From Clostridiales bacterium (GTDB lineage: Bacteria; Bacillota; Clostridia; Christensenellales; UBA1242): DNA of 53,270 bases. The number at the start of each line of letters is the position of its first letter. Position 1 is the first letter of the stretch. Positions 32,703 to 42,300 of the stretch are shown in pieces. The stretch lies in contig SVHM01000003.1 in NCBI GenBank assembly GCA_015055815.1, positions 1 through 53,270 of the forward strand. Reading direction: 5' to 3'. Position numbers and translations under genes: made by a program. Under the pieces are notes generated by a model. The model did no database searches. It was not told the origin of the DNA and saw only the letters and a program-made list of their open reading frames with translations.

Positions 32703-34043
32703 TTATAGCGAAAATTTTGATGAAACTTTTTTGAATTTACGTATATTTTCACCATACTTTTCGTATCCTTTCATTTTTAAACAGCCCTTAGTGTATATTT
32801 TACTAAGTTCTACTCCCGGTTGGTCAAAGGCATCTACTTTAAGCATACTACCCATAAATGCCGTCATCATTTCCATAAATACAATAAGTTCTCCAATACT
32901 CTCTTCGCAAATGCATGGTAAACTTATTGTATAGCTTGGTCTATTGACTTCAGCCAAAGAATATGCTGTTGATATGTATTCATAGTCAAGTAGTGTTTTA
33001 AGTGATGTTCCTGTTAAATGTTTAGTAATTGCAATTTCTTCACTTATTACTTCATCATAGGCATTTTTATCAACAGTCATGAACATAATAATTTTATCGT
33101 CAACGCCTTCAGTATATAGTTGTAATTGACTGTGTTGGTCGGTAACACCAAGTGATTTAATTGGAGTTTGACCAGCATACACTTCTTCACCTTTCAAATT
33201 ATGTTTCTTACCTAAACTTTCTCCCCAAAGTTGTGCAAAAAACTCAGGTACAAGTGCTAGCCTATCGCTATATGGCATAGTTACAAAATTAACTCTACCC
33301 TTACTCAAATATTGATAATTTATGTAAGCAGTAGTAAATGGAATATTTTTCTCATCAAGCCTACTTGCAATTGACAATCCTTGTCTACCACCTGCAAGCA
33401 TTTTTTCAATATCTATTCCCATAACACTTGCTGGAAGCAAACCAACAGCAGAAAGAACGCTAAATCTTCCACCAACACTTTCGGGAATTTCGCAAGTAGG
33501 AATATTATTTTCAACTGCGAAGTTGTATAAAGCATTACCCTTAGTTGTTGTAATTACAAAATGTTTTGAAATATCTAATTTTTTTGCTTTTAATCTATTT
33601 AAAACTATCATCATTTGCGCTAGTGTTTCACTTGTTGAGCCTGACTTAGTAATAACATTAAACATTGTCTTTTTTAAATTTAGTTTACTTAACATAGTTA
33701 TAAAAGTATCACTATCAATATTATCGCAAACTCTTACATTACATTTAGGTGTTTCATTAATACTATCAAAGAAAGTATTTTTAAGCATTTTGATACCAAG
33801 TGCTGACCCACCAATTCCAAGCACTATCATATCTTTATACTTTTTACGTATTTCACTTCCCATTGTTTTATATTTTTCTATTTCATCTTTTTGCATATTT
33901 GGCAAGTCCAAAAAACCTAACATATTACTTGCTTTTTTTGAAAAAATACTCTTTATAATTCTTTCTTGTGTTGTGGTAGCACATTTAATATTTACACCCG
34001 AGTTTATAAATTCTTTGCTTACTGCTGAATACATTAATTTCAT
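32703..34043 (-). CDS. pgi: Glucose-6-phosphate isomerase
   Basis: This 446-residue enzyme interconverts glucose-6-phosphate and fructose-6-phosphate. It shows VLGIGGSALGIKM, TKSGSTSETLAQM and the PGI signature GGRFSVLSAVGLLPA, with the C-terminal QPGVELSK. The frame extends upstream into the SDR gene, but ATG 34043 follows AAGGAAAAT and gives the usual length. It lies 19 bases after the SDR gene. Its position beside a glycogen operon makes sense, since GlgP yields glucose-1-phosphate that enters glycolysis through glucose-6-phosphate. Confidence 0.95.
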   Translation of the reverse strand: MKLMYSAVSKEFINSGVNIKCATTTQERIIKSIFSKKASNMLGFLDLPNMQKDEIEKYKTMGSEIRKKYKDMIVLGIGGSALGIKMLKNTFFDSINETPKCNVRVCDNIDSDTFITMLSKLNLKKTMFNVITKSGSTSETLAQMMIVLNRLKAKKLDISKHFVITTTKGNALYNFAVENNIPTCEIPESVGGRFSVLSAVGLLPASVMGIDIEKMLAGGRQGLSIASRLDEKNIPFTTAYINYQYLSKGRVNFVTMPYSDRLALVPEFFAQLWGESLGKKHNLKGEEVYAGQTPIKSLGVTDQHSQLQLYTEGVDDKIIMFMTVDKNAYDEVISEEIAITKHLTGTSLKTLLDYEYISTAYSLAEVNRPSYTISLPCICEESIGELIVFMEMMTAFMGSMLKVDAFDQPGVELSKIYTKGCLKMKGYEKYGENIRKFKKVSSKFSL

Positions 34044-34062
34044 AATCTTATTTTCCTTTTTT

Positions 34063-34890
34063 CTAAAATACATCTTTAAACAGTTCAATATTTGCTTTTT
34101 TCAAAATGCCAGTGAATAATTTTAAACTACTCTTTGGCATTAGCCTATACAGTCTATCCATAGCCTTGGCATCCATACCAAACACCATGCGTTTTTTCTT
34201 TTTCTTTATACCTTTGTAAATTTTCTTTGACATCTTACCAAGACTTGTTGAAATGAGTGATATTAGTTTACTATCGCTACTATTTTTTTGATTTCTGAAT
34301 ATATCCGTTTTTGTAAATCCCGGACACACAAGACCTATATAATACTTTCTCTCACACCTTAAACTTTCAGTGAAATTTTTAAGTGCTGATTTACTAGCGG
34401 TATATAACGATATACCCGGAAGTGGACAAAGCCCCGCCGAACTGCACACATTTATAATTGCCGGAGTTTGACTTTTTTCAATTGTTTTACTTAAATATGC
34501 AACACTATAAACTGCCGACATAAAGTTGGTATTCATTACTTTGCCTACTTCTTTTTCGACACCATTTTCACACTCGTCTTTTACAAAGTTCTCAAAGTTT
34601 GAAAAATTCGGTAAAACACCCGCATTGTTTATAATAACATCCAAGTTGCTTATACCAAGAGACAAATTTTTCCAATTTTCTTCTACTCCAACGTCCATGA
34701 TTTTGTAAGAAAAATTGTGCGACTTTTCTTCCAATTCATTTTTTAGAGACTTAAGTTTTTCTTCATTTCTTCCAACACCAATTACCATACAATTATGTTT
34801 ATTTATGAGAAATTTAACTAATTCTCTACCAATTCCGCTTGAAGCACCAGTCACAAGAATGACTTTCCTATCCAACCAACACTTTGCCAT
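34063..34890 (-). CDS. Short-chain dehydrogenase/reductase
   Basis: This 275-residue classical SDR has the cofactor motif TGASSGIG near residue 15, NNAG in DVIINNAGVL, a catalytic Ser in NVCSSAG and YTASK (YxxxK). The Arg-containing GRNEEKL after the second strand suggests NADP(H). Substrate cannot be told; the basic C-terminus with KKKKR resembles membrane-associated DltE/retinol-dehydrogenase-like SDRs. ATG 34890 follows GAAGGAG; an upstream TTG is not used. It precedes pgi in one operon. Confidence 0.88.
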   Translation of the reverse strand: MAKCWLDRKVILVTGASSGIGRELVKFLINKHNCMVIGVGRNEEKLKSLKNELEEKSHNFSYKIMDVGVEENWKNLSLGISNLDVIINNAGVLPNFSNFENFVKDECENGVEKEVGKVMNTNFMSAVYSVAYLSKTIEKSQTPAIINVCSSAGLCPLPGISLYTASKSALKNFTESLRCERKYYIGLVCPGFTKTDIFRNQKNSSDSKLISLISTSLGKMSKKIYKGIKKKKKRMVFGMDAKAMDRLYRLMPKSSLKLFTGILKKANIELFKDVF

Positions 34891-35029
34891 TTTAACTCCT
34901 TCATAATATTCTAACAAATTAGATGTTTTTTTCCAAATATTAATAACATTTATATAAATTTATTTTTTAAATAGGCATTATTTAACATGAAAAAAGTTGT
35001 AAAGATTATTACCTATTAATTTTAAATAA

Positions 35030-35052
35030 AAAATGCCATATCAAAAATAGCA
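35030..35052 (-). terminator. Probable terminator of the glycogen operon
   Basis: On the minus strand, GCTAT (35051-35047) pairs with ATGGC (35038-35034), with one G-U pair, followed by ATTTTTTATTT. The stem is short but correctly placed after the amylase gene. Confidence 0.45.
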
Positions 35053-35083
35053 CTTTAACTATTTTTTAATATAGCAAAATTTA

Positions 35084-36898
35084 TTAATCAACAAGAAGCA
35101 AATAACTATTTGGTTTTAGGTTAACATTACCCGAAATGTTTTCTCCCGTAAAGTAATTTTTCATACTTCTAGCAACGGTAAAATCAACTTCTTCATGACC
35201 CCTGTTAACTGCTACAAACACTTTTTGGTCACCCTTTACTCTCTCGTAAATAAGTACTCCATCTTCGGCAAATTTAATATTCATTTCGCCATCTGTAAGG
35301 ACGTCATTATTTCGAAGATTTCCAAGTTTTTCATACCATTCAAGCATAGTCAAATCTTCATGACCCCATGGATAAGTTCCCCTACAATAAGGGTCTTTTG
35401 TTCCTTCCATACCTACTTCATCGCCATAGAAAACAGTCGGTATTCCCATTATTGTATATTGCAAAAGTGTTGCCATTTTCAAATAATTTATAGCATCAAC
35501 TCTTTCATCTTCAGTCAATCTATAATCTTCATACTCAGACATAAAGTCTGGCGCTCCTAAATAAGTTAGTGCTCTCACTGTATCGTGTGTATCAATTATA
35601 TTCATAAGGTTATTCTGAATAGACGTAGGATATTGGTCTTTAATCATATTGATAGTATTTACAAAGTTTTGAGTATTGCCCCACTTAACAAATTCAAGTA
35701 TAGCATTTTTCATAGGATAATTTGTAACACTGTCCAAATTGCCACCCAAGAAATATTCCTTTCTCTCATCATAGGCAATTTTTGAACTTGCATCTTCCCA
35801 AACTTCACCTACTACAAAACCTTTCTTATTGACGTCTTTTATCTTTCTACAAATTGCTTTCATAAAGTTATTTGAAAGTTCATCAACTACATCAAGTCTA
35901 AACCCAAGTAACCCCAAATTCATATACTTTTCAAGTATTCCATTTTCTCCAGCAATATAGTCAAAAAATCCAGAATTTTCGTTTGTTTGCGGAAGTGATT
36001 TTATTCCCCACCATGTACTATATTCATATGGATAATTACCAAAGTCGTACCAATTAAAATATGGCGAAGTTTGACTTTGATAAGCACCGATTGACTTGTA
36101 TCTATTTTCTTTATTGAAATAAATACTATCGCTACCAGTATGATTAAACACACCGTCTAGTATAACTGAAATTTTGTTTTTCTTGCATTTGCTTATAAGT
36201 TCAACTAATTTATCTTCATCACCAAACATACTATCTACTTTGGAATAATCGGCAATATTATATTTATGACTACTATTCGCTTCAAATATTGGTGATAGAT
36301 AAAGAGTAGAAACATTCAATTTCTTGAAATACGGAATTTTATCAATAACCCCTTGAAGATTACCGCCATAACAATTTCTATTCACTCTTTCGTTATTTAA
36401 ATCGTATTCTTTCTCAACTGGCATCTCCCAGTCATTAACAAGATTTAATGGTTCTCTAGGTATTACTTCTCCACTTCTATTAAACCTATCAACAAATACA
36501 TGATAAATAATACCCTTTCTGATATTTTCATCAGAAACTGATGGAGTAGAATAAATAAGTTGTAAATAATCACTATCTGCAAAACTCTCAACCACGTCAA
36601 GATTTTCAGACCTAATAAGCTTAACAAAATTATCACCTTCTACTTCAAAGTGATACCAATAATGTCCTACACTTTCAAAATTAATCTCTGCTACATATTG
36701 ATAATATCTCGGGTCGGCAGAAATTACTTTTTCCATAGGTGTACGCCTGTCACATTCACCATCTCTATGCATACACAAATAAACACCATTGACATTTATA
36801 AACTTACTCACTCTAAGTGTGTACGTTATAGGTGTATTGGGTGTATTTGCACCTGCTGGTTTTTTATCAAATAGTGGATTAAAAATAAAATTCTCCAT
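35084..36898 (-). CDS. Intracellular alpha-amylase / neopullulanase-like (GH13)
   Basis: This 604-residue protein has an N-terminal beta-rich CBM34-like region (about 1-125) followed by a GH13 barrel starting at IIYHVFVDRFNRSG. Catalytic triad: Asp in GFRLDVVDEL, Glu in VVGEVWED, Asp in IDTHDTVR; the conserved DGVFNHTG is present. CBM34 plus GH13 suggests a cyclomaltodextrinase or neopullulanase acting on maltodextrins released from glycogen. No signal peptide, so it is cytoplasmic. Last gene of the glycogen operon, 24 bases after glgP. AAGGA precedes the ATG. Confidence 0.9.
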   Translation of the reverse strand: MENFIFNPLFDKKPAGANTPNTPITYTLRVSKFINVNGVYLCMHRDGECDRRTPMEKVISADPRYYQYVAEINFESVGHYWYHFEVEGDNFVKLIRSENLDVVESFADSDYLQLIYSTPSVSDENIRKGIIYHVFVDRFNRSGEVIPREPLNLVNDWEMPVEKEYDLNNERVNRNCYGGNLQGVIDKIPYFKKLNVSTLYLSPIFEANSSHKYNIADYSKVDSMFGDEDKLVELISKCKKNKISVILDGVFNHTGSDSIYFNKENRYKSIGAYQSQTSPYFNWYDFGNYPYEYSTWWGIKSLPQTNENSGFFDYIAGENGILEKYMNLGLLGFRLDVVDELSNNFMKAICRKIKDVNKKGFVVGEVWEDASSKIAYDERKEYFLGGNLDSVTNYPMKNAILEFVKWGNTQNFVNTINMIKDQYPTSIQNNLMNIIDTHDTVRALTYLGAPDFMSEYEDYRLTEDERVDAINYLKMATLLQYTIMGIPTVFYGDEVGMEGTKDPYCRGTYPWGHEDLTMLEWYEKLGNLRNNDVLTDGEMNIKFAEDGVLIYERVKGDQKVFVAVNRGHEEVDFTVARSMKNYFTGENISGNVNLKPNSYLLLVD

Positions 36899-36922
36899 AC
36901 AATAATTTATCCTTTTAAATTT

Positions 36923-39343
36923 TTACACACTTTCTAAATTCCAAATATTTTTTGCATAATCATTAATGCTTCTATCTGACGCAAAGAAACCCGCTTTGGC
37001 AATATTAACAAGACACATTCTATTCCAATCGATTGGGTTACGATAAACTCTATCCATTTCATAGTGTTTGTCTAGATAACTATCAAAGTCAATTAAACAC
37101 ATATATGGGTCAGGCCTATTTCCTTCAATTAAATAGTTTGCAATATCTTCAAAGCTCTCTCCCGCAAAACCTTTTCTCAAAGCATTAATAACAGCTTTTA
37201 CTTTTTCATTTGAGTTGTATATATCTTTTGGATTATATCCCACTCTCCATGAATTATCTACTTCTTCAGATGATAAACCAAATATGAAAATATTATCCCT
37301 TCCAACACACTCACACATCTCAACATTTGCACCATCAAACGTTCCAAGTGTAAGCGCACCATTTATCATAAATTTCATATTTCCAGTTCCACTCGCTTCT
37401 TTACCAGCAAGACTAATTTGTTCACTAACATCAGTAGCAGGAATAATTTTCTCTGCATAACTAACTCTATAGTTTTCAAGGAAAACTACTTTGATTTTGC
37501 CATGAGCGATAGGGTTATTGTCAATTTCTTCTGCCAATTTGCAAATAAGTTTAATTATTCTTTTTGCCATATAATATTTAGCGGCAGACTTTCCACCAAA
37601 GAAGAATACTTGTGGAGTAACTTCTTTATCTGGATTATTTATAATGTCTATATATAAATATATTATCTTAAGTACATTTAATAATTGACGTTTGTATTCA
37701 TGAATTCTTTTTACATGAACATCAAATCTATGAGTAGGGTCTACCCTTACGCCTTGAGTTTTGTATAAATAATCGGCAAACATTTTTTTGTTTTCAAGTT
37801 TGATTTTTGCTAGTTTATTAAGTATTGTTTTATCTTCAGAAAACTTAAGTAATTTACTAAGTTCATCGGCATTATAATAATACCCCGTTCCTATTAAACT
37901 ATTTATGTAATTTGTAAGTTCAGGGTTTGATTGACAAAGCCATCTTCTATGAGCAATACCGTTTGTAACATTAGTAAATCTATTTGGATAAAGTCTTGCA
38001 AAATTTGAGAACAAATCGTTCTTTAAAATTTCACTGTGTAATTTACTTACACCATTGATTTTATAACTAGCAACAATAGATAAGTTTGCCATTCTTACTT
38101 GACCTTGAGAAACTATTGACATTTTCTCAATGGTAGCTAAATCAAATTCATTTTGGCGTTCAAGCAAACTATCTACAAATCTTCTATTTATTTCTTTTAC
38201 AATTTGATAAATTCTAGGAAGAGTATTTCTAAATAAATTTTCATCCCACTTTTCTACTGCTTCAGCTAAAACTGTGTGGTTTGTATATCCCACAATTTTG
38301 GTTACCATATTCCATGAAGCATCCCATGTCCAACCATACTCATCCATAAGTATTCTCATAAGTTCTGGAATACAAAGTGATGGATGTGTATCATTGATAT
38401 GAATGCCTACCATTTTGGATAAAGTTCTCAAATCTCTCTGTCTTTTCATATGAGTAGAAACAATGTTTTGAAGTGCAGCAGACACCAAAAAATATTGCTG
38501 TTCAAGTCTTAATGCTTTTCCTTGAACGTGGTCGTCAGCTGGATACAAAACTTTGCTTATCATTTCAATTTCACTTGCTTCGGCAACAGCATTAACATAA
38601 GCACCTTGACTAAAAGAAGTAAGGTCGAATTTGTTTATTGCTTTTGCTTCCCAAAGTCTAAGAACTGACACGCCATCACTATCATATCCGCTAAGCACCA
38701 TATCATATGGAATTGCTTGAACTTCGGTATAATTATGATATTCTGGGACAAGTCTATCGCCTACCATTTTTTCGGTAACGTGACCACCCAACTTAATAAT
38801 AACAGCCTTATCTGGTCTTTTCCTTAGCCAATAATCACCCGTCGAACGCCAACTATCAATAAGTTCAATTTGTTCCCCGTCAACTATTTTCTGTTTAAAT
38901 AAACCATATTCATAAAGTATACTATGCCCCATAGCAGGATATTTTAAATGTGCTAAACTATCCATAAAACATGCAGCAAGTCTACCAAGACCACCATTAC
39001 CAAGTCCTGCATCTAATTCTACTTCATATACGTCATCAATTGATATTTTGTTATTTTTTAGAACTTTCTCAAAAACACCATCTAATTGTAAATTAAATAG
39101 TGACGTTTTTAAATTTCTGCCTAGCAAAAATTCCATACACAAGTAGTGTATTCTTTTTTTCTGACCTTTAGCAACTTTGCTATGAAATTTTTCCCTTTTC
39201 TCTGCAAGCATATCTCTGCAGATGATGGCAAGTGCCTTATAGATATCTCTGGCACTTGCATCACTCAAGTGAACTTCTACATTTTTTAGTAAAGTTTCTT
39301 CCAATAATTGTGTTGCTTTTTGCTCGGTTAATTTCTCTTTCAA
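36923..39343 (-). CDS. glgP: Glycogen/maltodextrin phosphorylase
   Basis: This 806-residue GT35 enzyme releases glucose-1-phosphate from alpha-1,4 chains. It shows FLLGRNLKTSLFNL, ELDAGLGNGGLGRLAACFMDS, HINDTHPSLCIPEL and the PLP segment EASGTGNMKFMINGALTLGTFDGANVE read in two halves, with the lysine in NMKFM. Length matches the family. The start codon is TTG (39343), well supported by AAGGAG six bases before it and no nearby ATG. It lies 10 bases after glgA. Confidence 0.97.
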   Translation of the reverse strand: MKEKLTEQKATQLLEETLLKNVEVHLSDASARDIYKALAIICRDMLAEKREKFHSKVAKGQKKRIHYLCMEFLLGRNLKTSLFNLQLDGVFEKVLKNNKISIDDVYEVELDAGLGNGGLGRLAACFMDSLAHLKYPAMGHSILYEYGLFKQKIVDGEQIELIDSWRSTGDYWLRKRPDKAVIIKLGGHVTEKMVGDRLVPEYHNYTEVQAIPYDMVLSGYDSDGVSVLRLWEAKAINKFDLTSFSQGAYVNAVAEASEIEMISKVLYPADDHVQGKALRLEQQYFLVSAALQNIVSTHMKRQRDLRTLSKMVGIHINDTHPSLCIPELMRILMDEYGWTWDASWNMVTKIVGYTNHTVLAEAVEKWDENLFRNTLPRIYQIVKEINRRFVDSLLERQNEFDLATIEKMSIVSQGQVRMANLSIVASYKINGVSKLHSEILKNDLFSNFARLYPNRFTNVTNGIAHRRWLCQSNPELTNYINSLIGTGYYYNADELSKLLKFSEDKTILNKLAKIKLENKKMFADYLYKTQGVRVDPTHRFDVHVKRIHEYKRQLLNVLKIIYLYIDIINNPDKEVTPQVFFFGGKSAAKYYMAKRIIKLICKLAEEIDNNPIAHGKIKVVFLENYRVSYAEKIIPATDVSEQISLAGKEASGTGNMKFMINGALTLGTFDGANVEMCECVGRDNIFIFGLSSEEVDNSWRVGYNPKDIYNSNEKVKAVINALRKGFAGESFEDIANYLIEGNRPDPYMCLIDFDSYLDKHYEMDRVYRNPIDWNRMCLVNIAKAGFFASDRSINDYAKNIWNLESV

Positions 39344-39353
39344 AATTCACTCC

Positions 39354-42300
39354 TTATTTCATTAACGAATTATATAGTTCCATATATTTATCTGCAGATG
39401 TAGCCCATGTAAAGTCAGTTGTCATACAAACTTTCATTTTTTCTTTCCAACTATCTTTATCTTTGTATTCTGCTATTGCTCTATTTACTTGGTATTCCAA
39501 ATCACTTGGGTTGTAACTTGTAAAGGTATAACCATTACCACCTTCTGGACATCCGAAGTCTTTGATAGTATCTTTTAGTCCACCAACTTCTCTAACAATT
39601 GGAATAGAGCCGTATCTACTTGCAATCATTTGGCTAAGTCCACATGGTTCAACCTTACTTGGCATCAAGAATATATCGCTTGCGCCATATGCTTTTCTAG
39701 CAAGTTCGTTAGAATATTTATCTACCATAGCTCTAACTTTTGTTGGATATTTGCCTTCTAGATATTTAAAGTAATCAACGAATTTTTGGTCACCAGTACC
39801 AACTACAACAAGTTGAACATCTTTTTGCAAAACGTTTTCAATCATCTTAATAATTAAGTCAAGACCTTTGTGTGCTACAAGTCTAGATACAATTGCAATC
39901 ATTGGAGTTTCTCCATCAACCGGAAGACCCAATTCATCTTGCCAAATTTTCTTATTCATTACTTTGTCTTGAATTGTTTCTACAGAGTAATTTTTGTAAA
40001 GTACTTTATCTGTTGCAGGGTTATAGAAATCGTAATCAAGACCATTAACAATTCCGCTTAATTTGTATTCATTTCTAATAATTACATGGTGAAGACCCCT
40101 ACTGCAATAAGGTTGTTTCAAGTTATCGCAATAACTATTTGAAACGGTTGTAAATTTATCACTAAATTGAATAGCGGCTTTTGTTAAGTTTATATCACCG
40201 TTATAATCCATATCTAATTTAAATCTAGGGTCGATACCGAATAAATCTTTAAGATTTTCCATACCATAAACACCTTGATATTCAACGTTATGGATAGTGT
40301 ATATATGTTTAATTTTGTAATATCTGAAATCGCTCCAGTTACCAGTTTTGATATATGTAGAAACTAGTGCTGATTGCCAGTCATTACAATGAATGATATC
40401 TGGGAAGAAATTAATGTGTGGCAAACATTCAACTATTGCTTTGCTAAAGTATGCAAATCTTTCGCCATCATCATAATAACCATAAGTTTTTTCTCTCTTG
40501 AAATATCTTTCATTATCAATGAAGTAATATGTTACTCCATCACTATAATATCTGAATAATCCGCAATATTCTTGTCTCCAGCTTAGGTGAACGGTGAAGT
40601 TACCGATATATTCAAACTTATCTCTATATTCATTTTTGATATTGCCATACAAAGGTAGTATAACTCTAATATCTACGCCACCTTTTTCTGCAATTGCTTT
40701 TGGTAAACTTCCAGCAACGTCTGCAAGTCCACCTGTTGCTATAAATGGTTGACACTCACCAGCAACATATAAAATTTTCATATCTTCTTTTTTGTTATTT
40801 ACTTTTTTCTCTTCCATTCCAAATAATGTATAGATTAACTCTATCTCTTTTTCCTTTTTCATTCTAATTTCTTCTTCTGTCTCAACTCTGCTGTAAGGTA
40901 CGGCATTCATAATGTCTTTATTTAGGTTTATATCTCCAACTTCATAAATACCTGTAATTTCTTCATTATATATTTTTACATATTCATCATCATTTACAGT
41001 CTCTTTTTCATTGTGTTCTTGACTTAAGTAGAAATAGTCATCTTTGACTGCTTCTTTTTCTTTTTCACTGTCTTCTTGATACTTTAAATCTACATCATCT
41101 AATGGTTTATCTACTTGAAGAAGATTTTCTCCGCTTGCAACTTCATTTGCAATCAAGCCTTCTATTTCTTCTTTCTTTGCTTTTTCTTCTTCTAGCCTTT
41201 TCTCTTCTGCAATTTCTTCTTCTGTTTTAGTAGAAATTTCTTCTATTTCTTCAGAATTTTCTTTCTCTTCTCTTGCTTTCCAATTATTTATAATCTCTTC
41301 AGCAAGTGTACTTTCTCTGCTATCTTCACTACTTTCTTCTATGTACTCTTCTATCTCTTCATCTTCTTCTACTTCTTCTTCCTTGAAGTAATCATATGAA
41401 TTTTTCTCTACTTTTTGACCTTTTAATTCATTAAGTAGATTTTCTTGAAGTCTAGCCATTTCATTATAAAATTCTTCTTTTGAAATTGAGTTTTCTTCTT
41501 CTACTTTTTCTTGCGTAGTCTCTTCTACTTTTTCTTCTTCGCTAGTTTCTTCACTTTCATCAAACAAACTAAGTTCGCTTACAAATTTATCACCATCAAT
41601 AACCAAACTATTATCATCGTCGTCATCATCTACTTCGGTATACATAACTGGTGTATTTTCTTCAACTGCTTCTTCAATATTTTCCATTTGAGTTTCAGTT
41701 ACTTCATCTTCTTCACTAGCGTCTAGTAATTTTTCGTTAATTTCACTTGCAGAAATATTTGGAGTTTCTTCCACTTCTTCTTGTGCTAAAGTTTCGTCAT
41801 CTTCTAATACTGGTGTGCTTTCTTGAACTTCAGAATTTTCTTCTTGTTCGGTAGTTTCTGCACTTTCAGAACTTTCTTCAACTTCTTCGGTTAAAGTATC
41901 TTCTTCTATTTCTTCAACTTCAGGTGAAATTTCACTCTCTTCTTCTACGTCTTGAGATAAACTTTCTTGATCTTCAACTTCTTCTAGTTGAATTTCTTCA
42001 TTTTCTTCCGATTGATTTTCTATTTCTTCTTGGCTTTCAGTATCTTCTAATTGTGAATTTTCTTCACTTTCAATTTCTTCTGAATTACTAGCAATTATAT
42101 AATCACTGATATCACCATTATTTAAGTCATATTTATTTTCTTCATTTTCTTCAGAATATTCATTTACAAGTGTGTTTTCATACTCGTTATCTTTTTCAAC
42201 TTCTTCGTCATCACTTACTGTAAAGAATGTTGAACTATCTGTAGTTACATTTTCTTCTTCAGTAGAATTTTCGTTTTCTTCTACTTGTTCAAGTTCTACA

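Noticed and set aside
34044..34088. Longer pgi start overlapping the SDR gene
   Set aside because: ATG 34043 has an AAGGA site and gives the normal length; the extension would overlap the SDR 3' end.
40779..40820. Independent internal start for GlgA at 40781
   Set aside because: Only a weak AAGAAG precedes the ATG and the frame upstream is uninterrupted, so a fusion is the simpler reading; not fully excluded.
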